Of a DNA stretch of 64,000 bases, positions 19,230 through 28,600 are shown one piece after another. The notes under the pieces were generated by a model that worked only from the letters and a program-made list of their open reading frames with translations, had not been told where the DNA came from and did not search any database. Every line of letters starts with the position of its first letter. Positions within the stretch are counted from its first letter, which is position 1. The position numbers were made by a program, and so were the translations under genes. The DNA comes from Streptomyces marianii (GTDB lineage Bacteria; Actinomycetota; Actinomycetes; Streptomycetales; Streptomycetaceae), in NCBI RefSeq assembly GCF_005795905.1, contig NZ_VAWE01000001.1, positions 3,704,001 through 3,768,000 on the forward strand. The letters run 5' to 3'.

Positions 19230-22200
19230 TGGCTCGCCTTTGCAGACATGAGTAGGTGTTCGGCCACCGTCGCCATACGCTCGGCGTTCGGGTTGGCCGC
19301 GCGGATCTTCGCGGACTGCTGTGCGATGGTCTGGGCCTCGAAGACGTCGGTCACGGACAGCTCGGTACGCAGCACACGGCGGATCCGGTCGACGATGCGC
19401 AGGGCGCTGATGGAGTCCCCGCCCTGGTCGAAGAAGTTGTCCTCGCGCCCCGGGGCGGCGACGGACAGCGTCCCGGACCAGATCTCCGCCAGGACCCGCT
19501 CGACCGCGTCCCGGGGTGGCTCGCTCTCTCCGGACGCGGAGAGCTGGGGTTCCGGCATAGCCTTGCGGTCGACTTTGCCGCTGGGCGTGAGCGGCAGGGC
19601 GCCGAGGAAGCAGATCGCCGGGACCATGTGGGCTGGCAGCCGCGCGGCGACGTGTGCGCGTACCTCCTCCTGTGCGGGCTTTCCCTCGCCGGGAACCACA
19701 TAGGCGATCAGACGCCCGTCACGGATGACCACGGCGGCTTCCCGCACCTGTGGGTGGCCGGAGAGCACGGCTTCGATCTCGCCTGGCTCGACACGGAACC
19801 CCCGCACCTTGACCTGGTCGTCGATGCGGCCGAGGAACTCTAGGGCGCCGTCCGGGAGTTGCCTCATCCGATCGCCCGTCCGGTACATCCGTGAACCGGC
19901 GGGGCCGAAGGGATCGGGCACGAAGCGCAGGGCCGTGGCAGCGGGCGCTCGGTAGTAGCCCTGCGCGACGGTCCGGCCGGCGATGTACAGCTGACCCTCG
20001 GCGCCCGTCCTCGCGGGCCGCAGCCACTGGTCGAGGACGTGCGGGATGACTCCGGGGACGGCGCACCCGACCGGCACACGTCGGCCCGCGCCCTCCTGCC
20101 CCTGGGGCTCCTGCTTCGCGCCCTTCTGCTCCGAGAGAGCGTGTCCCGACGGCGATTCGAGGTCGTCCACCAGCTGGTCCGTGGCCCAGATGACCGTCTC
20201 TGTCGGGCCGTACAGGTTGTGCAGGTGCACGCCCCGGCGGCGGGCCCGCTCGGCCAGGGCGGGGCTCAGCGGTTCGCCACCGCAGCCGCCGGTCATGCCG
20301 GTCAGATCGGCGTCGGTGGCGAGCACCTGCTCCCAGAGGCTGGGTACCGAGTACAGCCGGGTGGCCCGCACCTGGGCGATGTGCGCCGCGAGCGCGGCGG
20401 GATCGAAGACCAGACCGCTGTCGTGGAGCACCACGTGGGCGCCGAGCGACAGCGCGACCAGGAGTTCCAGGACGGACACGTCGAACCCAACCGTGGTCAC
20501 CGCGATCAGCGTCTCGTCCGGCCCCCACTGCGGGGCGATCGCCTCCCGGAACGCCGCGAGTTCCCCGTGTCCCACCACCACGGCCTTGGGCACGCCGGTG
20601 GATCCGGAAGTGAAGATCAGGTACGCGGGATCGTCCGGCACCACCGGGAACACCTGGGCGGGCGCCGACTGCGGCCCGGGGTTCTCCAACGCTCCCAGAG
20701 CCAGAACCCGTATGCCCTGTGGCAGCTCCTCGACCGCCGACGCGTCCTCGGCGTGCACGACGATGACCGATGCGCCGCACTGCTCGGCCACGTCATGGAC
20801 CCGTTCGCGCGGGCTCCGCCGGTCGACGGGGACGTACACGGCCCCGCACCGCATGATCGCCAGCATGGCGACGACCGTTTCCACGGTCCTGGGCAGGAAG
20901 GTGCACACGCAGTCACCACGCCCGACCCCCATGGCGCCCAACCTCGCCGCCGCGTCAGCGACTTCCAGTTCGAGCCGCGCGTGGGTCAGTTCCCGGTGGG
21001 CGTCTGACACAGCGGGCCGGTCGCCGGGCAGGGCCGCTGTCAGCATGGGCAGGGAGCGGAAGTCCTCGGCTGGGGGCTCGGGCATGTAGGCGGGTGCCTC
21101 GTCCTCGTCGGTGTCGAGGTCGTATAGGGGCCGCTCCGGGTCCTCGTCGAGCACTCGGAGCATGGCGCCGACCGACTCCGCAAGGAGGCGGGCGTCGTCG
21201 TCCCCCACCAGGGTGGTGCTGTAGCGCACCAGCGCCCTGAGCCGCTCCCCGTCCTCGTACATCTCCAGCGCGAGAGGGAACTGGGTGATTCCGGAGACCA
21301 GCTCCTCGGGCCGGAACACGGTCTGGCCGGTGCTCAGGTCACCCCGGCTGCCCTCCCAGGCGACCAGTGTCTGGAACAGGGGCACGGAGGAGGTGTCCCG
21401 CTCCGGAACGACCTCGCGGACCAGCTGCTCGAACGGCAGGAAGCGGTCCTCGTACGCCTCGGCCAGCCGTCGCTGTGTGCACTTGACGTGGTCGGAGAGG
21501 GAGCCCGTGGACGGGAAGTGGGCCAATACGGCGATGCTGTTGAGCAGTGGGCCCACCACCTCGTGCTGGGCCTCGTGAGTGCGGAGGGAGACCGGCAGCC
21601 CCACCGCGAAGTCGTCCTGACCCGTCCACCGGTGCACAGCCAGCTGCCACAGCGCGACCATGACGGCGTTCGGGGTGACAGCGGCGCGAGCGGCGGCGCG
21701 GGTGAGCGCGTCGCTCTTGAAGACCACCTCGGTGACCGCGCCCTTGTGGTCGAAGCCGTCCCGAGGGCTCAGCACCTCCAGCGGGCGTACATCCTCCAGG
21801 GCGGCAGCGCGGCGCCGCAGCATGCTGGCTGCGGTGTAGGCGAGTCGGGCCTCCTGCCGACCGGCGACGTCGCTGTACTGGACAGCCGCGGGCATCGGTT
21901 CCGCATCCCGTGCGGTGGCGTGCGCCGCGTAACGGCGGACGAGTTGGTGGACGATCGTCTCGACGGACTCGCCGTCACACGCGATATGGTGCACGCACAG
22001 GAGCAGCAGATGGCTGCCGCCGCCGTCGGACAGCAGCGCCATGCGCAAGGGGCCTTCGGCCAGGTCGAGCGGGAGCGCCGCCAGTTCGGCCGCCTGCTCG
22101 CCGCACTCCACCGAGGAGACGAACCTCTGCGGCTCCAGGTCCGCCCGCACCTTCTGCCGAGTCACCGGCAGGATGCGGCCCTCCGGCCCGTGCGCGGCCA

Positions 22201-25200
22201 TGCGGACGGCCAGCCGCAGTGACTCGTGAGCGCTCAGGACGTCGCAGACCGCGCCGGCCAGGGCGTCGACGTCAAGCGGGCCGTCGATCCGCAGGGCGAT
22301 GGGGACGTTGTACGCCTGCGGCTCGGCGGCGTAGCGGGACAGGAAGAGGAAGCGTCGCTGCGCGGCGGACAGGGGAACGGGGGCGTCGTCCTCGGGGTGC
22401 CTCGGCTCCGGGAGGTCGTCCGCAGCAGTGCCCCCGGTCTCGGCCTCGGGTTCGTCCGCCAGGGTGCGACGGATGTGAGCGGCCAGATGGTCCAGGACCG
22501 GGTTGTTGAAGACCGTCGCCAAGGAAACCCGGCGGCCGAAGCGTTCGGTGCAGGCCGCGGCCACGCGGGTGGCCAGCAGGGAGCTGCCGCCGAGAGCGAA
22601 GAAGTCGTCCCCGGTCCGGATGTCCGCCCTGCCCAGCAGTTCGCCCCAGATACGCAGCAGTTCACGGGTGACGTCGTCGGCCGTGTCCGCCGACACCGGA
22701 GGCGGGGTCAGCGCTTCTTGCTCAGCCTCGTCCCGCAACGCCGCTCGGTCGACCTTGCCGCCGGAGGTGAGCGGGAGTTCGGAGGTGACCCGGATCCGTC
22801 GCGGGACGGCGGCGGGCGGCAGGTGGGCGGCGGCGAGGGCGCGTAGCCCGGCCTCGTCCACGGCGGCCCCGGTCTCGCACCGCGCCCAGGCGACCAGATG
22901 GGGCTCAGGCTGCGGACAGAGCAGCACCACGGCCTCGTTGACCTGCGGGTGCCTGCGCAGGACGGACTCGACCTCACCGAGCTCCGTACGGATGCCGGAC
23001 AGTTTCACTTGACCGTCCCGGCGGCCCCGGAACTCCAGGCGGCCGTCGTGCCGCAGGCGCACCATGTCGCCGGTGCGGTACATGCGCCGCCCGCCGCCTG
23101 TGTAGGGGTCGGGCAGGAAGCGCAGGGCCGTGGCGCGAGGATCGTCCACGTAGCCGTCGGCGACCAGCCCGCCGAGGTACAGCTCCCCGACGGCGCCAGC
23201 ATCCACCGAATTGCCCGCCGGGTCCAGTACGTAGGCGTGGCGGCCCGGCATGGCGTTGCCGAGCGGAACGCTCGCCCAGCGCGCGTCCTCCGGTCCCAGC
23301 CCGCCGTGCACGGCGGTGATGACGGCCTCCGTGGGGCCGTAGACGTTGTTGAGGCGCGGGGTTCCGGAGACGTGGCCGAACCAGGTGTCCAGAGCGCCTC
23401 GGTCCAACGCCTCGCCCCCGACGAGCACTTCACGCAGAGGGCCGTCAGCCAGCTGCTTCAGATCCGTACCCCCTTGGGCGCACAGCTCGTGCCAGTACGG
23501 GGTGGGAAGGTTGGCCACGGTGATCCGGCGGGCGGCCGCCTCGGCCGCGAAGTCCGCCGGATCCCACAAGTCGTCGCCCCGCAGGACCACGGTCGCCCCG
23601 CTGGTCAGGGCCACCACGGCCTGCTCGATCCACACGTCGAAGCCGTGCCCCGAGAACTGCAGGCACCGGTCGTTCGCCGTGATGCCGTACGCGGCCGCCG
23701 CCGAGGCGGCATGCGCCAGCAGCGCGGCGCGGCGGACGAGCACGCCCTTGGGGCGCCCGGTGGACCCGGAGGTGTACAGACAGTACCCACCCACTAGGTC
23801 GCACGACTCGGCTGCGGGAACGGGCTGTGGAGCCGTCTTCTCGCCGTCCTCGCCGTCCTCCGTCGTGATCGTCAGCTCCGCGGGCTTACCGGCGTGCATG
23901 GTCTCCGTCACCCGGACGCGAGGGCGCGCGGAAGCGAGAATCTGCTCGCGCCTGCCTTGCGGGGTCCCCACGGGAATCGGCACGTACACGGCGGCGGCGT
24001 CGAGGACGGCCAGCAGCGCCACCAGGGCATTCACGGACCGCGTCGTGCTCACCGCGACCGTCTGCCCGGGCCGGACACCCGCCGCGAGAAGCCGGTCGCG
24101 CAGCGACCGGACACAATCGCGCAGTTCGCCGTACGAGAGCGTCTCGCTGTCCGACTGGACAGCGGTCCGTTCGGCGTGGCGGCCCAGCAGATCCGCCATT
24201 GTGGCCGGCTCCCGTTGGGCGGCCGATCCTTCGCGGGCCAGGGCTGCCGGCATGCCCAGCGCGCCCACCGGCTGCTCCGGCCGCACGCAGGCGGCACGCA
24301 GCACTTCGGCGAAGCGCTGCCCCAGGGCGGTCATGCTCGCCTCGGTGTAGAGCTCCTTCTGGAAGATCAGGCGCGGGCGCATCACACGCCCGTCGTCGGA
24401 AATCTCCAAGGCCACGCCGTTCTCCGCCGCAGTACGGGGGAGGCCGGCCTCCAGTGCGGAGAACGCGGGGTCAACCGCGTACTTGTTGAAGATCACGCCG
24501 ATCCGGGCGGAGCGCCCGTAGACCGCGGCCATCACCTCGTTGAAGGGGGCGTCCTGGCGCCGCAGCGCCTCGGTGACGCGTGTGCGGACCTGCTCGAACA
24601 GGGCCATCACCGGCGCCTCGGGATCTACGGTGACGCGCAGCACAACGGTGTTGATGAACGGCCCCACCACCCCGAGCGCCCCCTCGGCGTCGCGCCCTGA
24701 CACGGGCATGCCGAGCACCAGGTCGGACTGGCCGCTCCAGCGGGCGACGAGCACGGCCCACACGGCGAGCATGACCATCTGGTCCGTCAGTCCCAGCCGA
24801 CGGGCGGTCTTCCGGATTCGGTCCGCTACCTCGACCGGGATCGCGATGTCGTGGATACCGGCCGAGAAGTCAGGGACCGCAGGCGGGACCAGATCGTTCG
24901 GCAGCGATACCGGATCCGGCGCGCCCGCCAGTGCCGCGACGGCCTCCCCGACCAGACGCTTGCGACGTGCGACACGCGGCTCGCTCGCTTCCCACACCGC
25001 GATGTCCGGGTAATCGAGCCCCGGGCCGGGTGGCGCCCCGTGCATCACCTCGTGCAGCATGACCTGCAGCGATGCCGCGTCCACGGTCAGGTGGTGCACG
25101 GCCACCAGCAGGCGGGCCACGGCGTCGGGGAAGGTCACGAGACCCACCCGGATGAGGGGCTCCCCGGTCAGGTCGAACCGGTGGGCCAGCCACTCCCGCT

Positions 25201-25618
25201 CCAACTCGGCCAGGCGCCGCGCGGTTGAGGGATCCGCTTCGGGGCCCAGCTCAATGTGCTCGACACGGAAGTCGCTCGTCGGACGGAACCGGATGACGGG
25301 ACCGTCGTCGGTGACGACCACGCGCGAGCGCAGGGCCGCGTGCCGGGACAGCAGGCCCTCCAGCAGCAGCTGAGCGTCGGAGAGGTCCATGCGCCGCTCG
25401 GCGCGGGCCGTGAACCCCAGGGTGAACAGGGGGGCGTCCTCGGTGAGCTGGTCCGCCAGCCAGATGCGCTCCTGTGCCGGGGTCAGCGGCACCTCGGCGG
25501 GGACGGCTCCCGAGGCGGCCGGCCCCTGCGGGCGGGCGAGAGCGTGGCCTTTGCCCGCAAGCAGTTTGGCCAGCAGCGCCTGCTTAGCCGGAGAGAGGGA
25601 CGTGGACCCGGTGGTCAT
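19226..25618 (-). CDS. NRPS-3, two modules: C-A-PCP-C-A-PCP
   Basis: A synthetase of 2130 residues. The N-terminus LSPAKQALLAKLLAGK is a common lead into a C domain. C1 about 40-460 has HHLTVDA near 173, with Ala replacing the final Gly of HHxxxDG. A1 about 470-970; PCP1 with LGGSS near 1006; C2 about 1079-1500 with HHIACDG near 1208; A2 about 1529-2015; PCP2 with QGGDS near 2061. Specificity residues by eye: A1 D-V-E-N-V-V-V-I-T-K and A2 D-V-L-S-G-C-L-I-W-K; I assign no substrate. A2 carries an extra Gln/Glu/Gly/Lys-rich stretch of about 25-30 residues between motifs A5 and the VPVG segment. The start overlaps the PKS stop by 4 bp, so C1 is placed to acylate an amino acid with the PKS product. 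Confidence 0.95.
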   Translation of the reverse strand: MTTGSTSLSPAKQALLAKLLAGKGHALARPQGPAASGAVPAEVPLTPAQERIWLADQLTEDAPLFTLGFTARAERRMDLSDAQLLLEGLLSRHAALRSRVVVTDDGPVIRFRPTSDFRVEHIELGPEADPSTARRLAELEREWLAHRFDLTGEPLIRVGLVTFPDAVARLLVAVHHLTVDAASLQVMLHEVMHGAPPGPGLDYPDIAVWEASEPRVARRKRLVGEAVAALAGAPDPVSLPNDLVPPAVPDFSAGIHDIAIPVEVADRIRKTARRLGLTDQMVMLAVWAVLVARWSGQSDLVLGMPVSGRDAEGALGVVGPFINTVVLRVTVDPEAPVMALFEQVRTRVTEALRRQDAPFNEVMAAVYGRSARIGVIFNKYAVDPAFSALEAGLPRTAAENGVALEISDDGRVMRPRLIFQKELYTEASMTALGQRFAEVLRAACVRPEQPVGALGMPAALAREGSAAQREPATMADLLGRHAERTAVQSDSETLSYGELRDCVRSLRDRLLAAGVRPGQTVAVSTTRSVNALVALLAVLDAAAVYVPIPVGTPQGRREQILASARPRVRVTETMHAGKPAELTITTEDGEDGEKTAPQPVPAAESCDLVGGYCLYTSGSTGRPKGVLVRRAALLAHAASAAAAYGITANDRCLQFSGHGFDVWIEQAVVALTSGATVVLRGDDLWDPADFAAEAAARRITVANLPTPYWHELCAQGGTDLKQLADGPLREVLVGGEALDRGALDTWFGHVSGTPRLNNVYGPTEAVITAVHGGLGPEDARWASVPLGNAMPGRHAYVLDPAGNSVDAGAVGELYLGGLVADGYVDDPRATALRFLPDPYTGGGRRMYRTGDMVRLRHDGRLEFRGRRDGQVKLSGIRTELGEVESVLRRHPQVNEAVVLLCPQPEPHLVAWARCETGAAVDEAGLRALAAAHLPPAAVPRRIRVTSELPLTSGGKVDRAALRDEAEQEALTPPPVSADTADDVTRELLRIWGELLGRADIRTGDDFFALGGSSLLATRVAAACTERFGRRVSLATVFNNPVLDHLAAHIRRTLADEPEAETGGTAADDLPEPRHPEDDAPVPLSAAQRRFLFLSRYAAEPQAYNVPIALRIDGPLDVDALAGAVCDVLSAHESLRLAVRMAAHGPEGRILPVTRQKVRADLEPQRFVSSVECGEQAAELAALPLDLAEGPLRMALLSDGGGSHLLLLCVHHIACDGESVETIVHQLVRRYAAHATARDAEPMPAAVQYSDVAGRQEARLAYTAASMLRRRAAALEDVRPLEVLSPRDGFDHKGAVTEVVFKSDALTRAAARAAVTPNAVMVALWQLAVHRWTGQDDFAVGLPVSLRTHEAQHEVVGPLLNSIAVLAHFPSTGSLSDHVKCTQRRLAEAYEDRFLPFEQLVREVVPERDTSSVPLFQTLVAWEGSRGDLSTGQTVFRPEELVSGITQFPLALEMYEDGERLRALVRYSTTLVGDDDARLLAESVGAMLRVLDEDPERPLYDLDTDEDEAPAYMPEPPAEDFRSLPMLTAALPGDRPAVSDAHRELTHARLELEVADAAARLGAMGVGRGDCVCTFLPRTVETVVAMLAIMRCGAVYVPVDRRSPRERVHDVAEQCGASVIVVHAEDASAVEELPQGIRVLALGALENPGPQSAPAQVFPVVPDDPAYLIFTSGSTGVPKAVVVGHGELAAFREAIAPQWGPDETLIAVTTVGFDVSVLELLVALSLGAHVVLHDSGLVFDPAALAAHIAQVRATRLYSVPSLWEQVLATDADLTGMTGGCGGEPLSPALAERARRRGVHLHNLYGPTETVIWATDQLVDDLESPSGHALSEQKGAKQEPQGQEGAGRRVPVGCAVPGVIPHVLDQWLRPARTGAEGQLYIAGRTVAQGYYRAPAATALRFVPDPFGPAGSRMYRTGDRMRQLPDGALEFLGRIDDQVKVRGFRVEPGEIEAVLSGHPQVREAAVVIRDGRLIAYVVPGEGKPAQEEVRAHVAARLPAHMVPAICFLGALPLTPSGKVDRKAMPEPQLSASGESEPPRDAVERVLAEIWSGTLSVAAPGREDNFFDQGGDSISALRIVDRIRRVLRTELSVTDVFEAQTIAQQSAKIRAANPNAERMATVAEHLLMSAKASQ

Positions 25619-28600
25619 ACCGTCTCCCCGTCCGCCAGCATCGCCTGCGCCTCCTCGTCGCTCAGCTGCCCGAGTGCCTCGATGAGCCGGGTCTCGATGA
25701 AGCCCGCCAGTGCCCGCACGGTCGCGTACTCGAAGAGGTCCGCGACGGAGAGGCGGACCGAGAGCTGGTCAGCAATACGGGCGATGAGCTGCACCGCGAC
25801 GAGTGAGGAGCCGCCGATCGCGAAGAAGTCGTCGTCGATGCCGACCTCGGCCACGCCCAGCGCCTCGCCCCACAGCCGGCTGAGGACCTGCTGGACCTCG
25901 GTCTCCGGCGCGATGTATGGGGTGTCCAGCGTGCGCGCGGCGTGGCCGTCCGCGAAGGCGTTCCCCGCCTTGCCGAGCTCGGCCGTACCGAAGGAGCGGA
26001 CCCGTGCCAGGCGGCTGAACAGCCCTTCGGGACAGACCACGACCTGCGAGCTGGGGCGCAGGGCCAGGATCCGGCGGAAGATCTCCTGGCCTTCGACCGT
26101 GCGCAGCCGGTCACTGGGCGCCTGCGAGGGCTCCGACAAGTCCGGCTCCTGAGCGTCCGCGGGCTGCGTGGAGTCGATTCGGACGGATCGCATCGTGTAG
26201 CCCTCGATCACCACGCACGGCTGCCCCGTGTCGTCGGTGATGGTTACGTCCACGTCCAGGAAGTCGGGCCGCTGCGGGTCGCTGCGGTGCTGCTGGACGG
26301 CCCAGCAGTGCGTCGGCACCGGACGGAAGATGGTCACGGAGCGGTAGGTGAAGGGAAGGTAGTTGTGGCCCTCGTAACCGTCTGCGCCGAAGGATGTTGC
26401 CCGGTCCATGAGGGACGGGTGGATGACCAGTCCCTCGGCGTCGGCGTGGAACTCGTGCGGCAGCGTCAGTTCCGCAAGGCCACGGCCGTCCTCGCCCCGG
26501 CGGTAGGACGTGACCACATCCCAGCGGGGTCCGAAGGTCATGACGCCCTCGTCCGACTCGTCGAAGTCGGAGAGGTCGTCCGCGTGCAGCGACGTGCGCA
26601 GCGCCTCCAAATCGATGGGGGCGGGTGCGCTGCCTGTGTGGATCCTCGCCCGGCCCCGGCAGTGCACGCGGGGGCCGGTGCCGGAGGTGTCGTGGGCCGT
26701 CAGCTCGAAGATCCAGCCGTCGTCCCCGTCAGGGGAGAGCCGGACACGGATGGTCGTGGTGTCAGCTACCGCGAGCGGGTCGATGAAGATGACCTCGGAC
26801 AGAGTGATGTGCTCGGCGGCCGTGGTGTCCCGCACTGCCTCGCGGACCATCTCCAGCAGGCTGGTGCCGGGCATGACGCCGACGCCATCGAGCCGGTGAT
26901 CGGTCAGCACCCAGTGGGCCTCGGGGCGCAGTTCGCTCTCGTACTCGCGCAGCGCCGACTCGTCGTCGTAGCGGCGGTGCATAAGCGGGTGGCCCAGTGA
27001 GGTGCTCTGGGCACGCGCCAGGTCCTGGATGCCCTGGGACAGGTTGCCGTCGGCCACCATGCCGACCTCGCTCCAGCCCGCCCAGTTGATGGACACCACG
27101 TAGGGTCCGGATACGTCGCGGGACGCGGCGAAGGCGTCCATGAAGGCGTTTGCCGCGGCGTAGTCAGAGTGCGCGTAGTCGCCGCAGACGGAGATGATCG
27201 ACGAGAAGAGCGCGATGAAGTCGACCTCTTCGCCGCACAGGCGGTCAAGCAGGATCGTTCCGCCCGTCTTGGGGCTGAGCACTGGCGCGGCCGCCTCCGG
27301 CGTGTGGATCTCCATCAGTGCACCGCCGGGCAGGCCGGCAGCGTGGATCACCCCGTTGACCGGGCCGAAGCGCTCCCGCGCGGCACGCACGACCTCGGCC
27401 ATAGCGGTCTCGTCCGTCACGTCCGCCGTCCCCACCAGCACCTGGGCGCCGAGGGACTCCAGCTCCCGTATGCCGCAGATGCGCCGTCGGATCTCCGCAC
27501 CGGTCGCCGGGTCGGCCAGCACCGCATCCCACTTCTCCGCAGGGGGCAGGGCGCTGCGTCCGACGAGGACGAGGCGGGCGCGGTGACGGGCCGCGAGGTC
27601 TTTGGCAATCTCCAGTCCGAGGCCGCCCAGACCGCCGGTGATGAGGTACACGCCCTCGTCGCGCAGCAGGGAAGACTCCGACGGCTCGTTGGCGATCGGC
27701 CGGTAATCCCGCACCCAGCGGCGCGCACCGCGCACGGCCACGTGGTCCTCGGCGTCCTGGCTGAGTTCGCGCACGATGCTCCGGAGCAGCCGGACGGGCT
27801 CGTCGGTGGTCTGCACGTCGAGGTGGCGGGTACGCACGCCGGGCACCTCGGTCGTGATCGCCATGAGCGGGCCGCGGGCGGTGGCCGTGTAGGGAACGGT
27901 ACCCTCGGCTCCCGTGACAGCGTGGGCCCGGTCGGTCACGACCAGCAGGTCGAGCTTCTCGGGGGCGACGCGGGCCAGGCCCTGGGCGAGGTAGAGCAGC
28001 CGGTCGTAGGTCCGCTGGGCGAGGGCGGGCGACACGTCGTCGGCTGTCGTGAAGACGCCTGCCGTGTACAGCACACGGTCCGGTGCCTGCCCCGCATCCC
28101 AGGCCGCTTCAAGCAACTCCCGGACACTCGTGGGGTCGTCGGGGTCGACGACATAGCCGTCGCCGTCGTCGGAGAAGCCAAAGCCGCTGACAGCAGGGAC
28201 AACGAACGCGCCGGTCGCCCGACAGCTCTCGATCAGCTCGTGGCCGCGGGTGTCGTCGTCGGTAACGACCAGCCAGGTCTCACCTAGGGCGTTGTCCGCT
28301 TGGTGCCGCTGGTGCGGTGCCTCGGTCCACACCGGCACGTACAGCGGGGCCTGCAGCGGCGGCTTCGTGCCCTCCTCCTGCGCCGGACCGGTCCGGGCGG
28401 AGTCGGTGACGGGGTCCGGACTGACCCAGCAGCGGCGGCGTTCGTACGGGTAGGTGGGCAGCGGCACTCTGCGGTGCGGGCGGCCGGTGACCTTGGCCCA
28501 GTCGAGGTGCACGCCGGAAGCCCACAGCCGGGCGGCGGCGGCCAGGACGAACGCCTCGTCGTCGACGGTCTTGTTGGGGGAGCGCAGCGTCTGGGCGGCG

